From Aphelocoma coerulescens (taxonomy: Eukaryota > Chordata > Aves > Passeriformes > Corvidae), in assembly GCF_041296385.1 (NCBI RefSeq), contig NC_091013.1:33241001-33305000 (forward strand): a stretch of 64,000 nt of DNA. Reading direction: 5' to 3'. The translations under genes were made by a program, and so were the position numbers. This document shows positions 49,000 through 61,800 of this stretch, in pieces (the stretch's first letter is position 1; each line of letters starts with the position of its first letter). A model generated the notes under the pieces. It saw nothing but the letters and a program-made list of their open reading frames with translations, was not told where the DNA came from and searched no databases.

Positions 49000-51900
49000 T
49001 CCTTCAGCACTCTAGCAAAGACATACTAAGGCTCAAGGTCTGAATTCATGCTAGATGACTGCAGACTAAGTCTCAGTTAAAAAACTCACTCAGTTAAAAC
49101 AGACTCACCTGTTTTTCCCAGTGAGAATAACTAGGCACTGAAAGAACTTCAAGGCTTGTAGTGCAACTCTACTGCTGGAATTTCTTAAAATAAAGATAGG
49201 CTGCCTTTCTAAAATATGTTCTACTTTATCAATAACTTTGGGGTTTGCAGCTGTGCTTACTTCAGAAAAATCTCATACCACTCAGAAAATCCAGCCAAAT
49301 AATCACCATAGGCTCTTTCAGAATGCGGCATGACCAACAGGGAAGGGTTTCCAACAGTGAGGTACTATTTAAAGCTATCCTCAAGACCGTATGTTAGGGA
49401 CAGTTGAGGTGGAGTAGATGTCAGTATGGATAGAAAGAAACAGGCTACTCCATTCCATGATTATATAAAAGATGTCATAGCAATATAATACAGTCACAAT
49501 GATTGTGGATGACGCCAAACTCATGAGCATTTTACTTATGCAAAAAGAGTATCAGGTCAAGCAAAATGTTTTTTTGTTTGGGGTTTTTCTTTATTTAATG
49601 TATAAAAATAAAATCTGAGGGAGAAAAATAAAGCATTTTATTTGAAAGTGTTAACATGGGATTTTTTTGAGGCTAATTAAAAGCTATTTCAACTGGTTTG
49701 GGAATTACAAGCTCATCAAATCCAGTCCTGTGGGACAGTGTAACAAACTGCAACATAAATGGGTCTCCTCCCACAAACAACAGCTCTTGTGAGTAAGAAT
49801 TTCAGTTCTAGAGATAAATGAGAAGTGATCAGCATTGAAAGGCATCATGAAACTAGTGGTTCTCAGTGCTTTTTAAGAGCAAAGTGAATCCAACAGTCAT
49901 TAATATTGTGTATCCTCAGATGTCCTACAGTATTTGATGCTCTGTGGAGTGTGAAAAAATATTCTGTTCGAAAAGCATTGCACAGCTCATCAATAAACCC
50001 TCTCAGGAAAAGATTCCTACATAAAAGACATTCATTTTCACTCTGATCCTTCATCTACCTTCACTGACATCGGCAGCTATGGTAATTTATTATTGTTTTT
50101 ACTTCATCTGCTATTGTTCATTTCTATTCTTCAAACACAAAAGAAAACCTATATATGGAAAATAGCAAGACTTCTTAGGAATAGTGAGTAATGGATCATG
50201 CCATGCTGCACAGTATTTGTATATTGATTTTCTCTCAGACTGATACATGAATTCAAATGGAGATTATGTGTGTAAATTTTCTACTGATAAGGCAGAAATT
50301 GAACTGGACTGGTAATCATGGATCAAATTCCTCTTATGATATTATACATTTTTATTCCCACCATGTGGCTGGATGAAACTGCATTTTTTGGAGGATTTTA
50401 CAATATTTCTTGTACCTTACAACAGCCAAATTAAAATTCCTTTGGTTTCAGTGGTTCCATATTTCAAAGAATACATGAAATGATACTTCATGTTGCAAAA
50501 TGAAAATGTCATTATGTTTAAAGATAATAGGCCTTAACATCCTGAGAGCAATTCTGGTGCTCATAATACCTCATAGATGAATAACATGCTACAGCTTCAC
50601 ATGGCTTAGTGGGAAGAGAGCTTTAATATACAGTAATATGACTGGGAAGACAGAATAGGTGTATTTGGCAGGACAGCTTGCATAATAAATAAACACATAA
50701 GTATACAAATAAACAAAACATGATCATGCCACCAAACACTAAAATAGTAGTAATTTCTTTTTCAAACCTTCTATTCTTTGAAATGATTCTGGAGGTCAAT
50801 TGTATTCATGGGCCTTTATACACCTCCTGAGTACATTCAAAGTATCCCAGACACTTAACAGAAAATATGAGATACAGAGAGTGAAATGATTGCGGTTGAA
50901 TCAAAAGTAACTGTCCTTGAAACTGTCTCTTTCAACTGTCAGTGGCATATAAAGAATTGTTTAGGGCACAAGAAATACTGACTAGTAGGTTTCAAATTAC
51001 CTTGGGACACAATTTAAGTCTTAAAAAATTGTGTCTTTTGCTTATTTCATTTCAGTTCTCCATGAAAAGTTCCAGTATACAACATATGTATGGCAATGAT
51101 TCTGAGGAAAAAAAGATCAATATAAAGAAGTTAGGACTTTGAACAAATTAATTTATTTTTCAGATTCAATATTAAATGCCAAAGTCAGAGGATGCAATAA
51201 CTTTATGTGCTAAAAAAATAGTCATTAGTTTTTAAAAGCAGGTAATAGTTCATTTAACAAAACTGTCATTTTAGAAAACTCTTGAAAATGCTGCTTGCAT
51301 CAAAGAAAATGAAAGTTCAGCATCCAAGGAAGAACAAACAGAATAAATGTGAAATATTTTATGGTGATGAAAAAAATGGATAGCCTCAAGTAAAAATATG
51401 TTTCTTGATATTATATTCTTGATATTACACAAAGCAATAAACCAAATATAATATCTTGTGGATCTGCCAGGTTTGGAAGACATCTTGGTCGGATTTGACT
51501 TTAAAAATTCTTTTGCCTTGAGACAACCTGGGATCTGGTCTTTGTTTTACACTTCTAATCTGACACTATTTGATTTTTATTATGCATGCTAATGCATATG
51601 TGTATACTTATAATTGGACATGATTTCTACAGGCACAAACAGTGCTATTAGGGTTAGTTGGTGTTTTGAGGGTTTTTTTCCACTGTGTACTGATACAGTG
51701 ATTTGTCTATGATAATGGGAAACTTTAGCAATAATTTTGCATCATGGTGTGAACATATTCCTGGAAAATTTGCTTTTCAAGTGTAAGAGCTGAAAGCCAA
51801 ATCTGGGCTACACTGCTCTAGTACATGCACACACACAGGGAGACACATCCTGATAATGCTAAAAGCAATTATGAACTCAAAACCAGAGATCTTCAGGACA

Positions 51901-52860
51901 CAGAAAGCTCTTTTGATCTATTTCTTAAGATCATTGCCTGTGACTAGACACCTAGCCACATAGCTACTATGGAAATACATGTAAAAAGGACACCTCTGAA
52001 GCCTTGAATGCATTTTTCCTGAGGTTAAACATGCAGCTTAAGCAGAAATGTATTAGTGTAGCAGTGCCTGTTAGCACTCCAGGAACACTTACTTGAGATG
52101 AGGTGTAACTATCTTTCTCTGCTGTACACATGCTCTCCCATCCAAGCACAATATCCAGGTGTCACTGAGAAATACCTAAATGCCAAAGCAGCATAGAGGA
52201 ATCTAAGACTAGCTCTTAAGTGACAGCATGACCTCAATCATTATGTTCTTTCTTTTGTCTTAGAAGCATTTGTTCTAGACTGCTGTGGAGCAGAAATTGT
52301 TCCCACAGATGAAAAGTCATGTTGTATGTTGACTGACCCATTTTGGAGGAGCCAGAATAAGCCTGCAACAAGTCCTCAGCATTTCTTCATCATTTATGAT
52401 GATGCTGAAGAAGATAAAGGCATTTTTAACTATACTTTCATGACTCTCATTTGTCCTACATTTTTCTTCAAAAGAACTGCAAAATTCTGTTTTCACCCAT
52501 GTGTTTTTTGTCTTAATAATAGCTCATTTTGAAGTCATAACCACTTATGTTTACATTAAGCTATTTCTTCTACGATTTTGTTGAGTTTTTGGATCTTCCA
52601 AAAGTCGAAACTTGCTCTAAACCTGGCTGGAGATAAAGTCATGTTAGGATGGGATACCAGCTCTGAAGACAAAACGGCTGATGAAGTATTAATAATAGGC
52701 AGTGTAATTGAAGTAATCACAGTCAACCTTTTTATTTTCTTAGTAGTTTTAGTAAGAAGATAGGTTGACCTTCCACTAGATATACCTCTGAGGTATTGGG
52801 ATGAAGGCCTGGGATGTGAAAAGAGCTAGTTCACATGACTCTTCCATCAGATTTTGAATT
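49000..52860. other. Intron segment without recognised elements
   Basis: AT-rich unique-looking DNA with scattered short homopolymers. A few phrases, such as GATTGTGGATGACGCCAAAC near 49500-49519, faintly resemble old LINE reverse-transcriptase sequence but are too isolated to call. No exon or RNA gene is visible on either strand. Confidence 0.5.
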
Positions 52861-53236
52861 ACAGAATCATAGAATCACAGAATGGCTTGTTGCAAGGGAC
52901 CAGTTCCAACCCCATTGCCATGGGCAGGGACGCCTCCCACTAGACCAGGCTGATCAGAGCTCCATCCAACCTGGCCTTGAGCCCTCATGGGGATGCAGCA
53001 TCCACAACTTCACTGGACCACCTGTTTTATTGCCTCACTACCTTCACAGTAAAGAATTTTTCCCTAATATCGAATCTAAACCTGCTCTCTGTGTTTGAAT
53101 CTATTCCCTCTTGTTCTGTCACTACATGCTCTTAAAAAGAGTCTCTATTTTTCTTGTAGGCTCTCTTCAGGTACTGGAAGGCAATTAGGTCTTCTGAAGC
53201 CTGTTTTTTTCAAGGCTGAACAATCCCCATTATCTG
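52861..53236 (-). mobile_element. CR1 LINE 3' end, inverted
   Basis: On the + strand it opens with ACAGAATCATAGAATCACAG, the reverse complement of the CR1 terminal octamer repeat. It continues through CCATTGCCATGGGCAGGGAC, CACTAGACCAGGCTGATCAG, CAGTAAAGAATTTTTCCCTA and CTTCAGGTACTGGAAGGCAA, and ends near GCTGAACAATCCCCATTATC. The element is on the minus strand, opposite to the host gene, and is 5'-truncated. The two terminal repeat units are well preserved. Confidence 0.95.
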
Positions 53237-53239
53237 AAT

Positions 53240-55600
53240 TAGGCGCGGTTGGGTTTTTTAACACTGCCTGTGTTCCTGCCTGACTTTGAACTGAGATACT
53301 CTTTCCAGCCAGTGCAGAATTTGGAACTGTGTCTTGAACCTGAAACTTGCACATTCCCAGTTGGCACCAGCACTGCCACAATAGCTTCACTTCCAATTCT
53401 GCATGCATCTCTTCCAATAAACCTCTCTAGTGAACATTTTGCAAGAACTTCTGTACATACTGACTAGAAAATTGTCAGCTTACTAAGAAAGAAGAGAAAC
53501 CTAGCTCAGAAAATAAAAAAATTGAGCTTTGGGAAGCAAAGATCAGAAAACAGTTTGAGGGTGACATGAATAGTTAATGGCAAGATTAAATTAGGTCTTC
53601 TCTTGGCTTCCAAATGAAAAAATAAAATAAAAAAGTATTGAAGATTGGAAAGTTTGTTTCCTTGCTATTAAGTAAATTAGATTTGTTAAGATAATGAGGA
53701 AGATGCCTCAATCTCTGTGGTCTTTCTGATCAACAAAGAAATAGTCATGACACACAGCATCACTCCTCATTTTAGTGACTAGGACTCTCTTCTGTAATAA
53801 AACTCTTGTAACAACATGGATAAACTCTGCCACTCCTCATTGTTTTGCAGTTCTAGTGGTAGACAGTTTGCATGTAACCTTCATTCACATGCTGAATCAG
53901 CTCTGTGTATGCATTGTACCTTCATATTTCAGTCTTCATAAAGTTAATAATTATTTTTTTATTATTAATAATTATCTTTTTTCTAAGTTAATTGTTAACC
54001 TCAGAGTATAATGGAAGGATGAATGAAAATGTGACGTAGTGACAGTATGGTATAGTTTGAGTAAGTAAATTATTTACAGTATATAACTTTATATTTTTAA
54101 ATTTATTTATTTTTAATAAAATAGCAAATTGTTTTCTCCTCAAACATTTTACCTTCAAGGGAGCTGTTCTTGGTGCAAAAATCTGACCCTTAGTCTTCAA
54201 TAGTCAAAAAAAAATTTGCTATAGTTTGACACTGTCCATTAAAATCCACAGCAGTTATTACACTGCAAATCATTATTGTTCTAAATAGTGTCCTACTTTC
54301 AAACTAGAAACTTAGGCTAATATAAGTCCTATGGGTCACAGCCAGCAGTCAACTTGGTTTCATGGGAAGCGTTGCTACACTGTTGTGATTACTCCAGATT
54401 TGTTGCCTAAAGGTGCACATTTTGCTCCCTTTTTACGGAACTGTTCATGCTCTATTTTGCCTCGAGATAGTTTTCATTATTTCAGAGAATTGATGGTCTA
54501 ATCATTCAGTTAAAAGTTAGTTTGCCTTCCTGGGAATATTATTTAAGTCGTTAAAAGGTAGAATTCCTCTCTGGGTTTAAAAATGAAGTTTCTTGGTATT
54601 AGTGATTCCAGTGGTCCTTTGCTAGGCAACCACTGTATGATTACTTTCCAATCAAGTGCATTGGTTTAATGACAGGCAGTTTGGAAGGAGATTTTTCCCA
54701 TCTTGCCTGCACTGCAGAACTTTGTCACACTATGAGCCCCAGCTCCCCTTCTAGCAGTGGCAGTAACAGCAGGTGGAGCTCTAAAGGCTCCCAAAGGTGC
54801 AAGGAGACACTGAGCAAATCTCTTGAAAGTGTTTTTCCCTCCTTTGGGTTGCTCATGATTGCAGGATGTACAGAATGAATTGTATCCCAGAAGAGAGGAG
54901 AATCTTTCAGAAGAGAGGAAAGTTTCTTTGTACAGATTATTTTGTATGTTTAGAGAAAAAAATAAATGTACCAGGGCTACTTTTCTTTAATGTGCATGAA
55001 GTGCTTTCAGATACATAGAGAATATTTACTTCTGGAAGGAATAATGTGAAGAATAATATTATCATCATCATCATCATCATCATGCAATTTGGAGCAGTGC
55101 AATAAGGAAAGTAGCCAAAGCACATACTCTTCTGAATTTAATGAGAGAATCCAGTAATCACGATAGAAGTTGACTTGTCTGAAGATAGAACTGAAGTGGT
55201 TATTTAGATGAACATTTTAATTTACCATATATTTTTTAAAAAATCATTCAGTATATGTTGTACAGAAGCATACTTGCCTCTGAGAGCAGACACAACACTG
55301 GTGCTTTCAGTTGGGGCTCTGAATTTAAAGAGTGGTGATTTCTTCCTCCCACGAACATTATCAGCAGCATCCATTGTCTCATAAGCATGGTTTGAGTACT
55401 GTAAGAGAACCAGCAAATTCTCCTCTTATTTCCTCTTTGCATCACTAGTTCCAGTGAAGCAAATTGCTGGGTATATTATCTGTCAGTGTGTTCCCATAAA
55501 CACACAGCAGCACAGAGGGTACAGTACGTAAGTCCTTATGCACAGCTGCTGCCTGCATGCCTGGGTCTGCTTTCTTCATTGTGAGAATATCTGTGGATCT
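53240..55600. other. Intron segment without recognised elements
   Basis: Apart from the ATC microsatellite near 55.06 kb and an AT-rich run near 53940-54130, I recognise nothing here. There is no supported exon, transposon or RNA gene. Confidence 0.5.
55061..55083. repeat. (ATC)n trinucleotide microsatellite
   Basis: Seven tandem ATC units are preceded by AATATT and followed by ATGCAATTTGG. It is a short microsatellite in the intron, and the Met-run frame on the minus strand is an artefact. Confidence 0.9.
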
Positions 55601-55605
55601 CAGGC

Positions 55606-55882
55606 AAGAAAAGGAAGGAGGGAGGGAGGGAGAAAGGGAGGGAGGGAGGGAGGGAGGAAGGGAGGAAGGGAGGAAGGGAGGAAGGGAGGAAGGAAGGGAG
55701 GAAGGAAGGGAGGAAGGAAGGAAGGAAGGAAGGAAGGAAGGAAGGAAGGAAGGAAGGAAGGAAGGAAGGAAGGAAGGAAGGAAGGAAGGAAGGAAGGAAG
55801 GAAGGAAGGAAGGAAGGAAGGAAGGAAGGAAGGAAGGAAGGAAGGAAGGAAGGAAGGAAGGAAGGAAGGAAGGAAGGAAGGA
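55606..55882. repeat. 277-bp polypurine tract: GGGA-type then (GGAA)n
   Basis: Every base on the + strand in this interval is A or G. The first 100 bp mix GGAGGGAGGGAG and GGAAGGGA units. From about 55716 the tract becomes a nearly perfect GGAA tetramer array of roughly 40 units. Arg-Lys-Glu-Gly and Leu-Pro-Ser-Phe frames running through it in several phases are repeat translations, not proteins. Confidence 0.96.
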
Positions 55883-58706
55883 TTGTGCATATCCTATATA
55901 AGGATGAAGACATCAACTTTAAACAGGAAAAAAGGAGGAAAATATCTAAAATACCCTTTAAAATGTCAAGAAGACTATTATACTTAAATAAAATAACCTT
56001 AGCATCCTCACAGAAGTAGCCCAATTTAGCTATCACCATGGAATCAAGGGGTGTGGTTAGCTCCTTGTATAATCTGCAAGTGTCTGCAATGTTTTTGTCC
56101 ACATCTCAGCCACTCGCTCTTGTTTTTTGATCACAGGAGAGAAACGGAAATATTTTGAAAACATTCACCTTCTAAGATGTGCCTCTAAAGCAGATATGAC
56201 AAACCGTATACTGAAAGTACCAATTTCTTTTCATTAAGTGTAGAAAGGAGGCCACAGTGTGCATGTCATCTGTAGAATTTGCCTTCTAGATGTCTAAAAT
56301 CACAGGAAATTAATCCTGCCTGAAAGACACTAAATCAGTTAATGACTAATTGTGATGATGGACTCTCTACATCATTTAATGTGCACTAATTTTCTCCCAC
56401 TCTCATGTTTACCAGGTTTATTTTCATCAAAGACTTGGAAACAGGGACTCTTTTACTTTTCCAGTATCTTACAGTGCAGTATCTACTCCTACTCTCAGTT
56501 GCTGTGCTGGGTATCAAGACCACACTATTGAGAGGAGCAGTGACCTGTGTGGGTACTGGAATTGTGTGTATCATATATTGTTATACACAGTGGAGGTGTG
56601 CAGATTGTGCTTGACTTTATACCATTCTCAGGCAGCTCATCCATAAACACATAGTTCTAGATACAGGAACTAAGTAAGGGAAATGGAAAGGCTCAACATG
56701 TTTTCTGTAGAGTCTTTGATTTCATTTTTTGCTCATTCTTCTACCTTGACAGACAATGTTTAATTCATCAACATTTCTTCCATTCTTTTCAGTTGGTTCA
56801 TGTCAGTAGAAGCACTGATTTACACTCCACCTGATTCTTTACACAAACGATCTCAGCTGCTGTGGTGTAAGTCTTTCTTTGGTGAGGCAAACCAGTCTAA
56901 CAGTAAGCCAGCAGAACCTATGGTTACTAACCTACATCAATTCCCTGGTGCCATTCCCTGCACAGAGAAAACTGCTGGGGATTCATGGAATGACAATAAC
57001 CCTTAGCCTTTAGAACAACCCAAAAGCCTCACTATGTCATGATGCTCTGCAATACCTCCTAGTTGTAACAGCAGTGAGCTCTATAAGCAAGGCTTCTGAA
57101 ATGACTGTCCAGTTTCTTGGAGTCAGACAGTTTTCACTGGCACAATTCTTGTCCAAATGTATACTTTCATCTAACAGCGGCATTATGGAAACTTTCACAG
57201 GCTTGTCAACCTCTTCCAAATATATCTATCTCAAACTGATGTACTTTACACATAGGAACTTTTCCTTTTGACACATTCCCCTCTTCCCACCATCAGGTTT
57301 TTATTTACCTTTAACTTTATAACTTATGATAATTCATTGATTTTATAGTGCCTTCAGAGATGCTTTGGATGAAAGTTACTTTTACTGAATTAATTTCTTT
57401 TCTATATAATATTTAGCTGTAGTCAAATTATCCACTGTATTAAATGCATTTGTTTATATGTTACTAGATGATTAAGTTTTAATTTGCCTCAACTAATAAA
57501 CCCATTGTGCTTCTGCTTGGGTGAGTTGTATGTACATTCCTTGGGGGATTAATCTTTATATGTTTCCAATTTCTTTGTTCTTCTGATGGTTTGCTGTAAC
57601 AGGACAGAGTTACTTAGCTATTGCAACTATGCTTTCTGAAAATATCATACTCTAGAAAGTTAAGTTTTGTAACAAGAAGCCATAAAATTTATTAGGCCTA
57701 ATCTGATGTAGTCAGGCAAAACCACATAAAAATTCTCTGGCATATAAGCGCTCCTTTACATCTGAAACGGAAACAACCTACTTCAAGTGAAGTACAGAAA
57801 TCAGTCCCAGTTCAGTTTTATTGCTGTTATTCACTGTAACTGTCTGAGAGAGAAAGATAGTTAACATCTATGAGGCTGACAGAGCTGTTAGTAAGGGCAG
57901 AAGTGATAAGGTCAGTAGCCTCTACTGAGGAGAGAGGGAGGAACAGATTATTATCCCCTGTGAAATCACAAGGGCTAGCAGAAGAGGTACAGTGAAAAAA
58001 ATCATATAATGTGAGATAAACTAACCTTCTTACTGAGTTCTTGAATTTATGATTTTCACTATACAGCAGAATAATAAACTTTGTGTTCAGACTGACCTTC
58101 TGAAAATACCACAAATGGCCATAACTGTTTTGAAATGAGGAATGCCAACAAAACCAGTGTCTCACCAGCACTGAGGTTCTAGTGTCTATAAATGATTTCT
58201 TGTGTAAAGGCATACTCATGTGCATGCTACATTTGCCATAAAGACCCCTATTTTCAGATTCATATCTCAAAAGAACATAACAGAAGTCACTCAAACCTGA
58301 AATTAGGGCACAGAAGACACAGCCTGCAGAAGGAAGGATTTTGTGTCCCGTGGTTGCAGAATCTGGTGAATGACCGTACCTTTACATTTGTGGCCATAAA
58401 GAGATCCAGAAATACAAAGTCTGGAAACTCAAGATGCCTTTCAAAACTTTATTCATCCAGAATGATTGCTGAGAGGCTCTACCTGTCCAAATACGTAATT
58501 TCCACAGAGACCTAAAACTTAAGGATATTAGAATGGCAAGGTTTACTTAAATTTCACATGAGCATTACTACGCAGATGCTGTTGAAACTCTAAAAAATAT
58601 TTCATATGGAATGTTTTTATGAAAGTTAAAATATTAGCAGGTCAGTGAACTGATACTGTCTGCATCCCATCACAATGTGAATTTCCTTTTTGTGTTATTA
58701 TTGCAG

Positions 58707-58859
58707 GTGATTATGTAGTCATGACTATATACTTCGACTTAAGTAGAAGAATGGGATACTTTACTATACAAACATACATTCCCTGTATATTAACAGTTGT
58801 TCTTTCCTGGGTATCCTTTTGGATCAAAAAAGATGCCACCCCAGCAAGAACAGCATTAG
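58707..58859 (+). CDS. GABRG3: GABA-A receptor gamma-3 subunit, internal exon (pre-M1, M1, start of M2; 153 bp)
   Basis: This exon follows TTATTATTGCAG (ending at 58706) and is followed by GTAAGT at 58860. It gives two bases completing a Gly codon, 50 codons and one trailing base, 153 bp in all, the size I recall for this exon in gamma genes. The peptide begins [21 protein letters not shown]1 is about codons 17-39 ([16 protein letters not shown], then SWVSFWI) and contains the conserved Pro of Cys-loop receptor M1. The M1-M2 linker and M2 start read [12 protein letters not shown]. In recalled gamma-1 and gamma-2 this is INKDAVPARTSL, so the KKDAT and TAL residues point to gamma-3. Human gamma-3, as I recall it, has Glu where codon 10 here is Asp. 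The rest of M2, M3, the cytoplasmic loop and M4 must lie beyond the window. The frame is intact. Confidence 0.95.
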
Positions 58860-61800
58860 GTAAGTTGCTAATAATTCCCTTTTCTGATGTTTCTACAGTA
58901 CAATTTGAAAATGTCAGCTTCCTTTCAAATAGACTGCTAGGTACACACTTTGGATTATTACTACTATGTCTTGCAGACCCATATCTACTTATTACTGAGA
59001 CCTCTGGGTGTTTTCCTGTAACAGGGTAACTAAAAGTAAACTAGTCTGAGCCTTTGGATGACACTGCCACCTATTTTGCATAAAACTCTTGAATTAATGT
59101 CTGTCTCCTTGTTCTCACCATGATATTTTAGTGACATTTTTGAAGAATTAATTAATTGCATTGCTGGCTTCCTTCCCTTCTGTAACTCTCCCCCACTGGG
59201 CATTATGTCTTATATATACAGAAAACTGTGGGATATAATAGTATTAACTCATGCAAAGTGTTTTAGCTTGCATGCTTGAAGTTAAGCTTCACACTGGGTG
59301 TATTGATATTTTTCATAGATTGTGGAGATTTATGCTGCTTTAGGTTTTCCAGAAACTCATTTGTGTCAGTACCAGCATGTATATTTTGGCAATATGCATT
59401 AGTATACGCTTATAACTGTTGACTTAGACTTAGAAATTTTTTCCAATATCTATAGGAAAACCTGTGGGTTTTGCCAGCATCAAGAGTATAGGGGTATATA
59501 ATAGCCAATTATATGTAAACATCAGAACCAAAGGAAAAACAATTTCTCAGTTCACATTACGGTTGCTAGGTCTGCCAATGTAAACTGATTCAGAAATCTA
59601 CCAGTCTAGGAAAAAAGGGGAGGCTATGTCAAAGTCTGCATGTCTGTTTTCAAACAGAGGGGTTATCATTCCCAGCTCTTCATTGCATCCTCCTGCTGGA
59701 GTTTGTTACTATGTAGGTCCATTTTTCTGAGGTTGTTGTACAGGAAAGGAATACTCAGTCCTCATTCCCTCCACATGAGTGCCAAAGGGCCAGTGCACCA
59801 TGGCTCCAGCAACAGGATGAATAAAAAGACTCACAGTTATTCTTTTATCCAGTAACCACTCCAGGACAGCAAAAAGACCATACACAGGTGAGGACAGAGC
59901 AGCTTACAACTGCCTGTTCCTGGCTGTGTACACTTGCCTCTGATAGCCATAGGTCTTAAGTGTACCTCTCTGCTGAATTCTTAAATTGAACTCTTTTCTT
60001 CTTAAATTGGGTGACTCAGGGGAGATAAGGAAAGACTGACTGTTCTCCGTTTTCTTTAAAAGGGAGTCTGAAGCCCCATGCATGGAGGAGAGTCACACAG
60101 CATCCAGTTGGGTTATCTTTCCTAATGCATGAAAGAGACAAAAGACACCTAACACTTTGCATTATTGGTTTGCCATAAGCATTTTTCATATCCTGTACCT
60201 AAGGGTGGTTCCCCACACCACATAGCTCAGTTTTCCCATTAATTAAATACAGAAATATGTTAGATCACTAATCACTAACGTGTGATTCTCCACCTCACCC
60301 CTCAGCCAGTTCAGGGAAAAAAGTATTCAGATACTGATGTCATGAATTTGGAGTAAGGACATAAAAATTAGTAGATCCAAGGCTCTACTCAATGGATGTC
60401 ATGACTCACTCCTAAAACTCCAGCTGAGAATTAAATCCCATAGGCTAAAATACAACTGGTCTAAAAATAAAGCCAAATATATATGGGTCACTTTTGTGCA
60501 CAGAGTCCTGTTGTTCCCAAATTGGCAATAGCCTGTTGACTCCCAGGATGCAGTAAGCAGATGCTCCCATTTTGCTGTAGACCTGCTTATAAAATGCAAC
60601 TTATAAATCTGTCTGAGCAACAGCACACATCCACATCTGGGTAATGGCACATGGTAAAATTGTGAGTAATGCTGAAATTGTCCTACTAATTAGTTGAAAG
60701 TGCAGCAACAAATCTTCTTCAATATAGCTGCATTAATATAAAGGACTAGCACCAGGGAAATATTTCGCTCTCTGAAATTAATGAATAATTTCCAAAGTTA
60801 TTGGCAACTACTCACAGTTACATGAAGTACAGGTATTATTGCTTTCTGAATAATGATAACTAATAAACTATTCCCATGCTGGGAAAAAAAAAATAATTTG
60901 GGCTTGGGACCATAAGTATTCTTTCAGTAGTACTGTCCAGAGATATTGAAGTGTTCTTTAAAAACTTGGTATTATAGTCCCCTTTTCACACTTTGAGGTA
61001 CTAAGGCCCAGAGTGGCAATGAGATTAACTCCAGGCCACCTGAAGAGTCAGTGGGAAAATGGAAGTAAAATTTGAGTGCTGGCTGTGAACTGTGTTTTGT
61101 GATCCTGAGTTATTCTGCACTTCATTCAAGGAGAAAAAAAAAAGTCTCTCTGCAGTTTCTGCTTGTCTCTAGCAATCAAAATTATCTCAAAATGTTCTAA
61201 GTCAAGAGGACCCAGCATGTCCCTTAAGAAAAGTTATGATCTGGAAAAGAATAGGTTTTTTTCCTTGAAGATGAAGGGAATTAAGTTAAACTGAAGCTTT
61301 CATCCCAGTTTCTCCATACTTTTTCAAAATGGGTATAATATGTAATAGGACCAGGCAGTTACTACAGAACAAGATCAAACTGCAGTTTAAAAAGATACAG
61401 TGGGTATCTTTTTAAACTCAAGGCCAGCAACATGTTGATGTAAAAGAAGGTACAGATGATATTTAATAAAAAATGAACATTGCTTTCCTTGACATTCCAT
61501 CTTTACCTCATTCACTAGAAAACCAAGAAAGTACTCAAAACAGATGCCAGACAAGAAAGATGGAGAATTAACTTTATGACCAAGTGATAGCATGCATGAA
61601 AGCAGCAGATATTTCCTTTAGTGTCCCACCAACATAACCTCAAGAAAATAAGAAAAAATTTGCCTTGCTGACCAAAGAGTTTCTAACACAAAACTCCTGC
61701 CACCTCACTCTGCATATGCTTGTCCAGTAAGCAGATTTCAAGCAGTAGTAATTTTAAATAACTGTTTAGACCAAGGATCTAAAAGTTAAAGTGCTTTCAG

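Larger units (their letters stand above)
20692..58706 (+). other. GABRG3: GABRG3 intron between the 138-bp and 153-bp exons, complete, 38,015 bp
   Basis: The donor is GTAAGAATG at 20692 and the acceptor is TTATTATTGCAG ending at 58706. Both adjoining exons have the same phase: one base of a glycine codon is on the left and two are on the right. The intron is AT-rich and carries most of the transposon remnants in the window. No second gene is supported inside it on either strand. Long stretches without any recognised element are 28800-42680, 49000-52860 and 55900-58700. Smaller unassigned ones are 22060-24235, 26345-27060 and 45345-47340. They contain unique AT-rich DNA with scattered homopolymers, such as 20 T at 34375-34394 and 15 A at 43477-43491. 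Confidence 0.92.

Noticed and set aside
49490..49560. Short reverse-transcriptase-like phrase (GTGGATGACGCCAAACTCAT)
   Set aside because: It is too short and isolated, with no neighbouring ordered LINE motifs.
55536..56102. Leu-Pro-Ser-Phe repeat protein (188 codons) and its + strand counterparts
   Set aside because: Several overlapping frames on both strands are open only because the GGAA tract contains no stop. The period shows simple repeat translation.
58860..59029. Continuation of the exon frame past the donor site
   Set aside because: GTAAGT at 58860 is a strong donor, and the downstream codons do not match any GABA-A subunit M2 segment. It is intron read-through, not coding.
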